In this document: positions 8,586-17,072 of the stretch, piece after piece
How positions within the stretch are numbered: position 1 is the first letter of the stretch
Layout: every line of letters starts with the position of its first letter
NCBI GenBank assembly: GCA_028277725.1
Contig: JANQFX010000058.1
Span: 1-44,754 of the forward strand
Direction: 5' to 3'
DNA length: 44,754 bases
Source: Thiohalocapsa sp.
GTDB taxonomy: Bacteria > Pseudomonadota > Gammaproteobacteria > Chromatiales > Chromatiaceae
Notes under the pieces: model-generated
The model's database searches: none
The model's input: only the letters and a program-made list of their open reading frames with translations
Told to the model about the DNA's origin: nothing
Translations under genes and position numbers: made by a program

Positions 8586-10315
8586 GCGAGGAGGCCGAGC
8601 TGATTCCCTACCAGGCGGTGCCGCTTCCGGCGGACGGTGATGCCCTCGTACTCGCGCCCCATGCCGACGACGAGGTGCTCGGCTGTGCCGGCGCCATCTG
8701 CGCCCATTTGGCGCATGGGCATCGGGTGCAGGTCACCATCCTCACCGATGGCGCCGCCCAGGTGGACGAGCCGCAAGTCCGGCGCGCCGAAGCCTGCGCC
8801 GCGGCCAGCGTGCTCGGCTACGGCGAGCCCGAGTTCTGGGACCTGCCCGACCGGGGCTTGGTTTACGGCGAGGCCCTGGTGCAACGGTTGCGCACCCACA
8901 TCGAGGCGAGCGCGGCGCTGGCGGTCTATGCCCCGTCGCCGTGGGAGGTGCATCCGGATCATCTGACGCTTTCCCTCGCCGCCACCGAGGCGGTGCGTCG
9001 GCTCGGCGGCGAGTGCATCCTGGTGCTCTACGAGGTCGGCGCACCCTTGCAGCCCAACCGCCTACTGGACCTGGGACCGTACCTGGACGCCAAGCGCCGC
9101 GCCATCGCCCGCTTCACCTCCCAGCTCGTGGTGCAGCGTTACGACCGGCATATCGATGGGCTGAACCGCTTTCGCGCCTACACTCTCGGCCCCGAGGTGG
9201 AAGCGGCGGAAGCGTTCCTTGTCGTTCAAGCGGCGGAGCTTCGCGACGGCCGACTGCGCGCCTTCCATGCCTCACCGGCCGCCCGACGTCTCCAACAGGG
9301 AGTCGAAGTCGACGTCGCGACGCAACCGCTGGTGTCCATCATCTGCCGCACCATGGGTCGGCCGGAATTCGCCGACGCCGTGGCCTCCGTCGCGGTGCAG
9401 ACCTATCCGAGCATCGAGCTGATCGTGGTCGATGCCGCCGCGCGCGGGCTGGTGCTCGACCCCTGGTGCGGGCGTTTTCCGCAGCGGGTGGTCGGCGGCG
9501 GCCAGCCCCTGGCGCGTGCATCCGCCTGCAATGCCGGACTCGACGCCGCTCGCGGCGAGTACGGCATGTTCCTGGATGAAGACGATTGGATCGATCCGGA
9601 CCATGTCGCAAGGCTGGCCGCCGCGTTGCAAGGGCAAGGCAAGTATCCTGCCGCCTACACCGGTGTTGCTGTTGTAGACCGCGCGGGCAGAACCATTGGG
9701 CAGACCTTTGAAGGCGATTTCGACCTGTTCCGGCTGCTGACGGCAAACTTCATGCCCATCCACGCCGTACTGTTCTCTCTCTCGTGCACGCGCGCTGGAT
9801 GCCGCTTCGACGAATCGCTGCACTCTTTCGAAGACTGGGATTTCTGGCTGCAGCTAGCCCGCAGCGGTGATTTCCTGAGAGTTCCGGGCCTGAGTGCCTA
9901 CTATCGGCAGGACGGCGAGTCGGGGTTCGGCGCGCTTTCGGTCCCGGACGATGCCGAGCGGACGCTGCGCATACGTACTGGCTCCATCGCCGTCCTGAAG
10001 CGACATTTGGGACGAACGCCGACCGCCGAGCTGTGGTCCTTACTCGCTCGGGCGCGCAATCAGTCCGACGAGCGACTCGCCGCAAAGGAAACAGCGAAGG
10101 CGGAGCTCAATCAGTCCTGCGACATTGCGGCAGCACGAGAGGCTGAGCTGCTTGAGCTGTTGCGCGTCAAAGGCGCCGAGGTTCAAGATGCCCACGCCGA
10201 ACTGGCCCACGTCTTCGGCTCCCGCGCGTGGCGCTTGAGCGCCCCCTATCGTTGGTTGGTTCGGCAGTTGAACCGATGCGGGATTGGCGTCACCCATCGC
10301 CGCGTTCGCGGCTGA
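8582..10315 (+). CDS. PIG-L-type deacetylase fused to GT2 glycosyltransferase
   Basis: A 577-residue fusion. The N-terminal 240 residues are a PIG-L/LmbE N-deacetylase: LAPHADDE at 25-31 (family PHxDD) and HPDH at 124-127 supply the zinc ligands and catalytic Asp. From about residue 248 (PLVSIICRTMGR) a GT-A/GT2 domain follows, with the metal-site region LDEDDWID (331-338) and a downstream FEDWDFWLQLARSG segment. The C-terminus is a short coiled coil ending in GSRAWRLSAPYRWLVRQ, a tail motif seen on many glycan-cluster glycosyltransferases. Deacetylation of an N-acetyl sugar coupled to transfer is the natural inference. Start ATG 8582 overlaps the preceding stop by 4 nt. Confidence 0.9.
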   Translation: MSEEAELIPYQAVPLPADGDALVLAPHADDEVLGCAGAICAHLAHGHRVQVTILTDGAAQVDEPQVRRAEACAAASVLGYGEPEFWDLPDRGLVYGEALVQRLRTHIEASAALAVYAPSPWEVHPDHLTLSLAATEAVRRLGGECILVLYEVGAPLQPNRLLDLGPYLDAKRRAIARFTSQLVVQRYDRHIDGLNRFRAYTLGPEVEAAEAFLVVQAAELRDGRLRAFHASPAARRLQQGVEVDVATQPLVSIICRTMGRPEFADAVASVAVQTYPSIELIVVDAAARGLVLDPWCGRFPQRVVGGGQPLARASACNAGLDAARGEYGMFLDEDDWIDPDHVARLAAALQGQGKYPAAYTGVAVVDRAGRTIGQTFEGDFDLFRLLTANFMPIHAVLFSLSCTRAGCRFDESLHSFEDWDFWLQLARSGDFLRVPGLSAYYRQDGESGFGALSVPDDAERTLRIRTGSIAVLKRHLGRTPTAELWSLLARARNQSDERLAAKETAKAELNQSCDIAAAREAELLELLRVKGAEVQDAHAELAHVFGSRAWRLSAPYRWLVRQLNRCGIGVTHRRVRG

Positions 10316-10380
10316 TCGCGCCCACGGCATCGCAATAGCCCGGCCCGGTCAGGCGCGATGTCCACGGCAGCCTCCGATCA

Positions 10381-11439
10381 CTATCGCTCCGCGCCGGCCG
10401 TATCCAAGCATTCCTCGACAGTGGACCAAAGGTGAGCCGCATTCTGCGCCAAGCAACGTTGCTCACGTACGTACTGAAACGCATTCTCCGCCAAAGCTGC
10501 GCGCGCATGCATGTCAGAGCGCAACGTCAGCACGCCCGCACCGAACTCCTGCGGCGAAGCCAGAAGGCCGGCATTGTGTTCCGCCGCGCAGCGGTAGACA
10601 TCGCCATCGGCATACACCCCGGGGATGCCCGCCGCGGCGTAGTCGAGAAACTTGATATCGGACTTGCAGGCATTGAAGGCTGCGTCCGCGAGCGGCGCCA
10701 AGCCAATGTCCCAGCATCGCGCTGCCAGGCGGTGCATGAAGCCCTCGTAGTTGCCATCGGCACGGATGAGGGACACCGTGGCGCGCCCCCGCCAGAGTCG
10801 ACCAACCCGATCGTCATCCGACACGCCGAGGAACTCGATGCGCGGCCGGCCTTTCATTGCCGAGATCGCCTCGCCGATGTATGGGGCGACGGACATGAGA
10901 TCCTGCAGATGCGTCGGCGTCCCCATATAGCCGACATCGAAGCGTCGGTTTCGGTCTTTCGCGATGGCACGCATGGCATCGACCAAGACCTCATCAAGCG
11001 CGTTCGGCCAGACGACCACCTTGCGCGCAAGATGCGCTACCCGCTCGGCCAGCGGGGCTGTCGAGACGATGACTACCGCGGCGGCCCTGAGCAAGTAGCG
11101 AACCTTCGGCCGAACCCCCTTCAGCATGGCCTCGACCCTCGGGGCCGGGTGAGTGGTCAGCAGATCATCATCGAGGTCGTAGATGATCGGCAACCCCCGT
11201 CGGGAAGCCTCGTCGACCAGCCCGATCAGGGTGTCCAGACTCATCTCGACCGGACCGCCCCGCTGAATCACAACGGCGTCCGCCCGCGGCCCCAGCATGA
11301 AGCCGTCGCCACGATGCACATGACAACGCAACCGTCGCTGCATCTGCGGATGCCGATAGGGCCGGAGCAGACGAAGCTCCGCACAGGTCCAGGGCGGACC
11401 GAGCGCTGTCGTCTCGGGGAAGAGCGCAACGTCAATCAT
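10381..11439 (-). CDS. GT4-like glycosyltransferase
   Basis: A 352-residue GT-B fold protein. Visible features are IIYDLDDDLL in the N-terminal domain, a hinge with DVGYMGTPTH, and DIKFLDYAAAGIPGVYAD in the place of the nucleotide-sugar binding motif of GT4 enzymes. This architecture is common in O-antigen and capsule clusters. Start ATG 11439 lies 8 nt inside the end of the upstream GT2-GT4 gene, so the two are translationally coupled; a longer frame adds 42 unrelated residues. It converges with the PIG-L-GT2 gene across 65 bp. Donor and acceptor cannot be read from sequence. Confidence 0.82.
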   Translation of the reverse strand: MIDVALFPETTALGPPWTCAELRLLRPYRHPQMQRRLRCHVHRGDGFMLGPRADAVVIQRGGPVEMSLDTLIGLVDEASRRGLPIIYDLDDDLLTTHPAPRVEAMLKGVRPKVRYLLRAAAVVIVSTAPLAERVAHLARKVVVWPNALDEVLVDAMRAIAKDRNRRFDVGYMGTPTHLQDLMSVAPYIGEAISAMKGRPRIEFLGVSDDDRVGRLWRGRATVSLIRADGNYEGFMHRLAARCWDIGLAPLADAAFNACKSDIKFLDYAAAGIPGVYADGDVYRCAAEHNAGLLASPQEFGAGVLTLRSDMHARAALAENAFQYVREQRCLAQNAAHLWSTVEECLDTAGAER

Positions 11440-14143
11440 GTGCGCCCCTGCCCGTCTGCTCCGTTGCCGGAAACAACGCACCCATAAGCGCCTGGGCCGC
11501 GCGCCAGGGCTCATGGGCCGTCGCATCCGCGATGGCCTGTACTTGCAATCGTTGCCGCAATGCATGGTCGTCGATCAACCGCAATGCGGCATCGAAACAC
11601 GCTTGCTCGTCCGCGGTATCGACAACCAGAGCGTTGACACCGTCAATGGCGAAATCGGTGGCCCCGCCCAGGTTGGGGACGATCGTCGCACAGCCACAGG
11701 CCATGGCCTCGAGTGCCGTCAGCCCCATCGCCTGCCACTCGGAGAAGTCGCAGAACACATCCGCCTCCCGCAGCAGTTCGGCACACTGCGCGCGCCGCAG
11801 GACGCCGAGGTTGCGCAGGCCCGCCGTAGCGATATCGGCTCCATGCAGCTCAGGCGGCGTGCTGCCGAAGATCGCAATCGAAATGCGCTTGTCAAAGCGG
11901 GTCGCCAGACGCCGAAGGACCCGGACAGTCAAACCGGGTGCCCTTCTCTGGCGATTCATGTCGACCCGCACCATTGCCACGATTGAAAGGGTGGCTTCCG
12001 GCCCCCGTGGTGCCCGGTTCGGCGGCACAAACTGCAGCGTGTCAACGCTTGGCCCGACGACGACGGGTCGCCGCGCGGCCAGCTCGGCTACCTTTGAGCA
12101 TGTCCAGTGCGTCTTCGTCAGCAGGACAGCGTCGGGGCGGCGGAGATACGACAGGCGGGCCAGTTCGTGCTCGGTATCGTCCGTGGAAAAGAACCAAGGC
12201 TCGAAGTCCTGGATATAGTAGCCATAGCGGATAGACGAACGCCGGGGCAGCCAGTCGATGGTCGAATACAGCGTCGCGATCACCGCATCGAAGCTGGGCC
12301 GAGAACCCCCGAGCACAAGGCGCGCCTCCGTGGCATCGCGCACATAGACGCAAGGAACGCCCAAGCCGGGGTAGGCCTGTTCGAAACCCGTCCGGTTGCT
12401 CGCGAGATTGACGATCCAAACATCCGCTCCCGCCTTCTCCAAGGCGGACAGCTCTTGCAGCACGACGTTTGTTCCGCCTGCGGCACCCCCGGACGGCAAG
12501 GCGAATGCCAGCCGCTTGCCCTCGAAGCGTCGCCCATTTGCTCGCGACGCGTTGCGATGTGCCAGCAGTGACAGGAGGCGATGTCGCGAGCCCGTCAGTG
12601 CCAGATGCGCCCGGCAGTCCTCGACCGCGGGGCCGATCTCCCGTCGGCCCCATTTTTGCGCGAGAGCGTCATCGGCCTTTTTCGCCAGCGCAAGTCGTCG
12701 CTCGTGGGAATAGCTGCGCGACTGGGCGTGGTAGACATAGGCGTCGTCGGCAACTACGAGCCGCCAGCCGGCCTGTCGCGCACGTATGCAGTAATCGTTC
12801 TCTTCGCCGAAACCCGCTGCGAATGCCTTGTCGTCAAAGGGTCCGAGTTCGTCGAGTACGGCCCGACGAATCATGAGGCAGAATCCGTTGAGAAAGGGCA
12901 GGTCGATGGCCTGCCTCCTGGATGCCAAGGCAACCAGGTCGGCCATGTCGGAGGTCTGAATGCCCGGGGGGAGCGGATTCTGCGCCCAGTCTCCGTCGAC
13001 TTCGACGAAGGGCACCGATTGCCAACTGGCGGTGTTCGAGACAGGTCCGACGAGGCCGATCCGCTGGTGCTGAACGGCCGCGGCCACCATCGCGTCTAGC
13101 CATCCGACACTGACAACCGTGTCGCTGTTGAGCAACACCATCCACGGCATCTTCGCGCGCGCCAATCCCTTGTTCGCGGCCAGCGTGTAGCCTTGTGCGC
13201 TTTGGTTTCGGATCAGTATCGCGTCGTGCTTCAGGGCGAAAGCTCTGAGAAACTGCCGGGTTTCCTCGTCGCTTCCGTCATCGATGAGGATGAGCTCGAA
13301 CGCAGGCAACGTCGATGTCAGCACGGAGTGTAGGCAGCGGTGGACATCAGGCAGTGCGTTGTGGACGCAGACGATAATCGACACGCTTTCCTCTCGGATC
13401 CGATTGGCGAGTCGCGTCTCTGTGGCCTCCAGATGGAGTGCCGAACCGGCCGTCGCTTTCACACCTGAACGTCGAAAGCGGTGCGGAAGCAGCCGCTCGA
13501 CCAATACTTGACGACGAGCGGGCTCTCCTCGAAGCAGGCCGTCGATGATGCGCAGGGGTTCCGTGACGCGCCAGGACAACGATTGGCGCATCCGTTCGAG
13601 ACGGAGTTCCGCGTCGCGCAATGCGAGCGCGTCGGCGTGGACCTGTCGAATGCGATTCTCGGCGTCGGAGAGTTCAGCCTGCCTATCCGCCAATGCGGAG
13701 CGCAGCCATCGGTTCTCCGATTCGATGTCAGAGGCGGTGTCGGAAGGGCGCAATGCCTGCTGATCGAGATGCCCACGCGAGGAGACGATGACGGCATAGG
13801 CCGTTTCGAGATCCCGCATGGCCGCATGCATGCGCTCCAGCAACTCGGGCAAGCCGGACGGCGTCCCAGGGTGTCCCGTCCAATGCTCGGTATCGGGCAT
13901 TTCCCCGCCGGGTGCATGGCGCTTCGATTCCGCGTCGGAATGGCTCGAAAGCGCAACGGAAATCGCGGCGAAACGTGTCCGAAACGCCGCGAAGACGCGT
14001 TGGAACTGTTCAACGTGCTCATCGACCTGTCGGGACCGGCTCCATCCGAAGCTGTACGTATCGCCCGCCCTATTCGTTGCGCAGGAAGGGTCGTCAGGTC
14101 GGGATGGCGGTGCGGCTGGTCCGCGGCAGGTGCGATCGGGCAT
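11432..14143 (-). CDS. Large GT2-GT4 fusion glycosyltransferase with coiled-coil N-terminus
   Basis: About 903 residues. Residues 100-185 are predicted coiled coil (Glu/Arg/Leu heptads) ending in the tail-type motif SLSWRVTEPLR (188-198). A GT2 domain starts near 254 (VSIIVCVHNALPDVHRC) with LIDDGSD (286-292), LNSDT and NGFCLMIRRAVLDELGPFDD. From about 560 a GT4-type domain follows, with YGYYIQDFEPWFF, as in WsaF-like rhamnosyltransferases, and a C-terminal ALEAMACGCATIVPN donor-binding segment. Start ATG 14143 is the longest choice before the divergent relic; ATG codons near residues 82 and 105 are alternatives. It heads a two-gene operon with the GT4 at 10381. Two catalytic domains suggest it adds two sugars or polymerises a repeat. 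Confidence 0.87.
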   Translation of the reverse strand: MPDRTCRGPAAPPSRPDDPSCATNRAGDTYSFGWSRSRQVDEHVEQFQRVFAAFRTRFAAISVALSSHSDAESKRHAPGGEMPDTEHWTGHPGTPSGLPELLERMHAAMRDLETAYAVIVSSRGHLDQQALRPSDTASDIESENRWLRSALADRQAELSDAENRIRQVHADALALRDAELRLERMRQSLSWRVTEPLRIIDGLLRGEPARRQVLVERLLPHRFRRSGVKATAGSALHLEATETRLANRIREESVSIIVCVHNALPDVHRCLHSVLTSTLPAFELILIDDGSDEETRQFLRAFALKHDAILIRNQSAQGYTLAANKGLARAKMPWMVLLNSDTVVSVGWLDAMVAAAVQHQRIGLVGPVSNTASWQSVPFVEVDGDWAQNPLPPGIQTSDMADLVALASRRQAIDLPFLNGFCLMIRRAVLDELGPFDDKAFAAGFGEENDYCIRARQAGWRLVVADDAYVYHAQSRSYSHERRLALAKKADDALAQKWGRREIGPAVEDCRAHLALTGSRHRLLSLLAHRNASRANGRRFEGKRLAFALPSGGAAGGTNVVLQELSALEKAGADVWIVNLASNRTGFEQAYPGLGVPCVYVRDATEARLVLGGSRPSFDAVIATLYSTIDWLPRRSSIRYGYYIQDFEPWFFSTDDTEHELARLSYLRRPDAVLLTKTHWTCSKVAELAARRPVVVGPSVDTLQFVPPNRAPRGPEATLSIVAMVRVDMNRQRRAPGLTVRVLRRLATRFDKRISIAIFGSTPPELHGADIATAGLRNLGVLRRAQCAELLREADVFCDFSEWQAMGLTALEAMACGCATIVPNLGGATDFAIDGVNALVVDTADEQACFDAALRLIDDHALRQRLQVQAIADATAHEPWRAAQALMGALFPATEQTGRGAHD

Positions 14144-14237
14144 GGAGTGGGTCTGATCTTGCGGGGCGCCTGCCGTACAATCAGGCGTGTTTCGCCGCGG
14201 GGTATGCGACGTCGGTAGGCTCCAGCTCCGGAAAGCT

Positions 14238-14690
14238 GTTCGGGCAAGATTGCTCGGGCCGTCAGTGTAGCGCACCGTGCTGACGCCGGCGCTCGGCCCG
14301 GTGGAGTATGCGCACCACCTGTCCATCGAGGGACTGCGCGAGAAGTACGGAAACGACCCCAACGTGGACATCGGTGCCGTCGTCGATGTCACCCATATGA
14401 TCGGCAACCGCCCGCTGCCGGAGGTGACCGGCGCCGGGCGTTTCCACCATGTGGTGGCGAGCCATGTCATCGAGCACGCGCCGAACCTGATCGGCTGGTT
14501 GGAGGAGATCCGCTTGGTGCTGCGTCCCGGCGGGGTGCTGACCCTGGCGATCCCGGACAAACGCGATACCTTCGATGTCATGCGACGGACCAGCACCCTC
14601 GATGCCATGGTCGACGCCCACCTGCGCGGCATCCGCCAGCCGAGTCCGCGGCAGGCGTTCGATCACTACGGCAACGTCGTCCCTACCGCG
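14238..14690 (+). pseudogene. Relic of a SAM-dependent methyltransferase
   Basis: The plus frame reads VEYAHHLSIEGLREKY, FHHVVASHVIEHAPNLIGW, LRLVLRPGGVLTLAIPDKR-like sequence and PSPRQAFDHYG, the central part of a class I methyltransferase type common in glycan clusters. The upstream in-frame sequence ARLLGPSV, then a TAG stop (14268-14270), then RTVLTPALG resembles the expected glycine-rich SAM loop region with a stop inside it. After FDHYG the similarity ends, and the frame closes at 14747 after unrelated residues. GTG 14277 would give a 156-residue product lacking the SAM loop. I judge it a dead gene truncated at both ends. Confidence 0.6.
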
Positions 14691-14749
14691 TGTGGCGGCA
14701 TCGGGCAGCGGATGACGCGAAGCCTTCACCTACGGTGTCCGAGGTAGCA

Positions 14750-15538
14750 ATGCCCTCCCACCCATCGGCCACGCCAAGCTCCGCGCCTCTCGAACGGATC
14801 GAAACGGACAATGGCTTCTATGTCATCCGGCCCTACGAGCTGGCTAACCTGCCGTTCGTCCTGGCCGCTTGGCGGGCCGCCTTCGGCCAACCGATCTCCG
14901 CGCAGCTGTGGCGCTGGAAGTACCATGAAGCGCCCCAGGGTCACCAAATCCTGCTCTGTGTGCACGAGTCGCGCGAGGTCGCGGCGCTCTATGGTGGCGT
15001 ACCCTTCGTCGCCGACTGGCGCGGGCGGCGGCTGCGCATCACGCAGCTGATGGATGTGTTCTCACACCCGCGCCATCGAAGGCAACTCGGCGGACGCGGT
15101 GGCCTTTGTGTTCGTACCGCGCTGAGTTTTTTGCGCACTAGGGACGGCCGGATGGGGCCGCGTTGATGTACGGCCTACCCGGTGAGCGCGCCAGCCGGCT
15201 CGGCGTGCATCGCCTCGGCTATCGGCCGCTGCCGGGCGGCATGGCCTATCTCGTGGCGGATACAGCGGTTACGGGGCGATTGCGCCGCCGGCCCTTCGCC
15301 GGCCGCCTGACGCCAGAAATCGGTAAGGATCTTGCCCAGGTCGGTCTGCTGGCCGATGCCTGCCCAGCGACACGCCTGCAGGCCCGGCGCGACGCTGATT
15401 TCATCCGCTGGCGCTTCCTGCGCCATCCAGTGCGACGCTATCGGCTGCTGCGCTACGGAGCCTGGGGGCCGCGTCCCAACAAAGACTGGCGCGGATATGC
15501 CGTGCTGTCCGCAGAATCCGGCGAGGCCGTGCTTGAAG
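14750..15538 (+). pseudogene. Broken GNAT-like gene, paralogue of the gene at 17073
   Basis: From ATG 14750 (GAGG upstream) the translation aligns closely with the intact protein at 17073-18098: RPY..LP, LWRWKYHEAPQGHQI, REVAALYGG, ITQLMDVFSHPRHRR. Near 15140-15150 the reading frame shifts and the alignment continues in another frame (MYGLPGERASRLG against MHGVPGERSYRIG) through RRDADFIRWRFLRHP to 15538. There the IS3 element begins, and the last third of the protein is not found after the IS. The gene therefore has a frameshift, an IS at its 3' side and a missing C-terminus. It is GC-rich like the core genome, unlike its intact paralogue. Confidence 0.85.
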
Positions 15539-15559
15539 TTACCCAGCAACGACGGACAC
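15539..15559 (+). repeat. IS3 left terminal inverted repeat
   Basis: TTACCCAGCAA followed by CGACGGACAC. It matches the complement of 16768-16788 with two mismatches, at positions 12 and 13. Confidence 0.85.
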
Positions 15560-15596
15560 CTTGTTAAGCGAGTACCCTTCGCATCCGAGGTGACCG

Positions 15597-15900
15597 ATGA
15601 CGACCCGATCCAAGACCAAGCAACCGCCACCCCCGCAAGCGGTACAGCACAGAGTTCAAAGTCGAGGCGCTGAAGCTCGCTGAGCGCGTTGGCGTGAAGA
15701 GCGCCAGCAGCCAACTCGGCGTGCACGAGTCCCAGCTGTATGGCTGGCGCAGCCGTGCGCGGCGCGATGAGAGCACGAGCGAGGCCGAACAGCGTCTGGC
15801 CGCCGAGAATGCCCGTCTCAAACGCCAATTGGCGGAGCAAGCCCAGGAGCTGGCCATCGTCAAAAAGGCGGCAGCGTCCTTCGCGAAGGAACTCAAGTGA
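15597..15900 (+). pseudogene. IS3 orfA (helix-turn-helix subunit), frameshifted
   Basis: OrfA of IS3 elements carries the helix-turn-helix and leucine zipper that join OrfB to make transposase. Here ATG 15597 opens with MTTRSKTKQPPPP, then runs out of frame. The expected continuation RYSTEFKVEALKLAERVG is in a different frame beginning around 15631 and goes on with SQLGVHESQLYGWRSR and a Lys/Glu/Leu zipper to the TGA at 15898-15900. The change of frame lies at a run of five C (about 15630). The downstream frame alone could start only at GTG 15694, losing the front of the domain. It could be genuine decay or a homopolymer sequencing error. Confidence 0.7.
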
Positions 15901-16763
15901 GGTACGCCTTCATGCAGCAACACGTCAGACCGTTCCCAATCAAGCGCATGTGCCGAGTGTTCGATGGCTCGCGCAGCGGGTTCTACGCCTGGCGCCAGCG
16001 GCAGGCCCAACCCCGTGCGCGAGCACAACGCCGCGCTGTGCTCGACCAGCGCGTCGAGACGGCCTTCCTCCGCCACACGCGACGCTACGGGGCGCCTCGC
16101 ATCGCACAAGTGCTGGCTCAGCAGGGCCATGCCTGCAACCGTAAGACAGTCGCGGCAAGCTTGCAGCGTCAACAACTGCGCGCCAAGGCGGCACGCCGCT
16201 TCACGGCCACGACCAACTCCAAGCACCGCCTGCCGGTGGCGGCGAACCTGCTCGCACAGGACTTCAGTACGCAGGCGCCCAAGCGCAAATGGGTCGGCGA
16301 TATCACCTCCCTGGGTACTGAAGAAGGCTGGCTCTATCTTGCGGTGGTCATCGATCTCTACGCCCGCCGCGTCGTCGGTTGGTCGATGAGCGAGCGCATG
16401 AGCGCCGATCTGGCGTGCGACGCACTCACCCTGGCGCTGAATCAACGCGGCAACCCCGGCCGCGTCATCGTCCACTCCGACAGAGGCGTGCAGGACTGCT
16501 CCCAGCCCTCTCAGCGCATCGTGCGCAAACAGGGCCTTCGCTGTTGCATGAGTGCCAAGGGCAACGGTTACGACAACGCTTGTGCCGAGTCCTTCTTCCA
16601 CAGCCTCAAGGTCGAGGCCATCCACGGCGAGCACGTCGAGACCCGAGAGGCTATGCGTCGCGCTGTGTTCGAGTACATCGAAGCCGACGACAACCGCAAC
16701 CGCCTCCATCGTGCCAACGGCTATCTCAGCCCCGCCGACTTTGAGGCCCGATACGCTTCCTAA
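15897..16763 (+). CDS. IS3 orfB, DDE transposase catalytic subunit
   Basis: A 288-residue integrase-fold transposase. The HTH_21-like N-terminus (RPFPIKRMCRVFDGSRSGFY) is followed by the rve core with all three catalytic acids: D135 in WVGDITSL, D195 in HSDRGVQ and E231 in NACAESFF, with exactly 35 residues between the last two as in the family. It starts at GTG 15897, overlapping the orfA stop. OrfB is normally made as an OrfAB product by -1 frameshifting; with orfA broken, autonomous transposition is doubtful even though this gene is intact. Confidence 0.9.
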   Translation: MRYAFMQQHVRPFPIKRMCRVFDGSRSGFYAWRQRQAQPRARAQRRAVLDQRVETAFLRHTRRYGAPRIAQVLAQQGHACNRKTVAASLQRQQLRAKAARRFTATTNSKHRLPVAANLLAQDFSTQAPKRKWVGDITSLGTEEGWLYLAVVIDLYARRVVGWSMSERMSADLACDALTLALNQRGNPGRVIVHSDRGVQDCSQPSQRIVRKQGLRCCMSAKGNGYDNACAESFFHSLKVEAIHGEHVETREAMRRAVFEYIEADDNRNRLHRANGYLSPADFEARYAS

Positions 16764-16767
16764 AACC

Positions 16768-16788
16768 GTGTCCGTTATTGCTGGGTAA
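16768..16788 (-). repeat. IS3 right terminal inverted repeat
   Basis: GTGTCCGTTA followed by TTGCTGGGTAA, five bases after the orfB stop codon. Complementary to the left end at 19 of 21 positions. Confidence 0.85.
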
Positions 16789-17072
16789 GATCACTTGGCG
16801 AGAGCAGGCTTTGACGGCACGCAGGCACGGCGCTAAGCTCGTCTAACCTAGACTCAATGCTGGATTTTGAAGTACGTCGCGGACTGCTCCGGTAATGAGC
16901 ATCTCAACCATTTCGATCATGCGACCCCAATCACCCATCGCTGCCACGTCAGGCGATACACTTCGGCTGGCATACTCCGAATTTCCCAACCTTTGCCGAC
17001 GCGGGTCGATCCGGCCAACCCAGAAACTCGGCAAACGCGCATCTCAACATCCCTTTCGAGTTCGTCTCAAAC
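16789..17072. other. IS-flanking gap with no recognisable gene
   Basis: This stretch separates the IS from the intact GNAT-like gene and is where base composition falls from GC-rich to moderate. A 63-codon minus-strand frame (17034 to 16843, ending GAVRDVLQNPALSLG) is open but matches nothing I recognise. The missing C-terminus of the GNAT relic is not found here in any frame. The promoter for the plus-strand operon at 17073 probably lies within it. Confidence 0.3.

Larger units (their letters stand above)
15539..16788 (+). mobile_element. IS3-family insertion sequence, 1250 bp
   Basis: The element is bounded by 21-bp inverted repeats matching at 19 of 21 positions and encodes orfA (broken) and orfB (intact). 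Length and the two overlapping reading frames fit the IS3 family. It interrupts the GNAT relic. The flanking bases are AAG on the left and GAT on the right, so no target duplication is visible. That suggests flanking deletion or recombination after insertion, consistent with the missing 3' end of the GNAT relic. Confidence 0.85.

Noticed and set aside
16843..17034. 63-codon minus-strand frame after the IS
   Set aside because: No homology recognised and no ribosome-binding site; kept only as a note in the gap entry.
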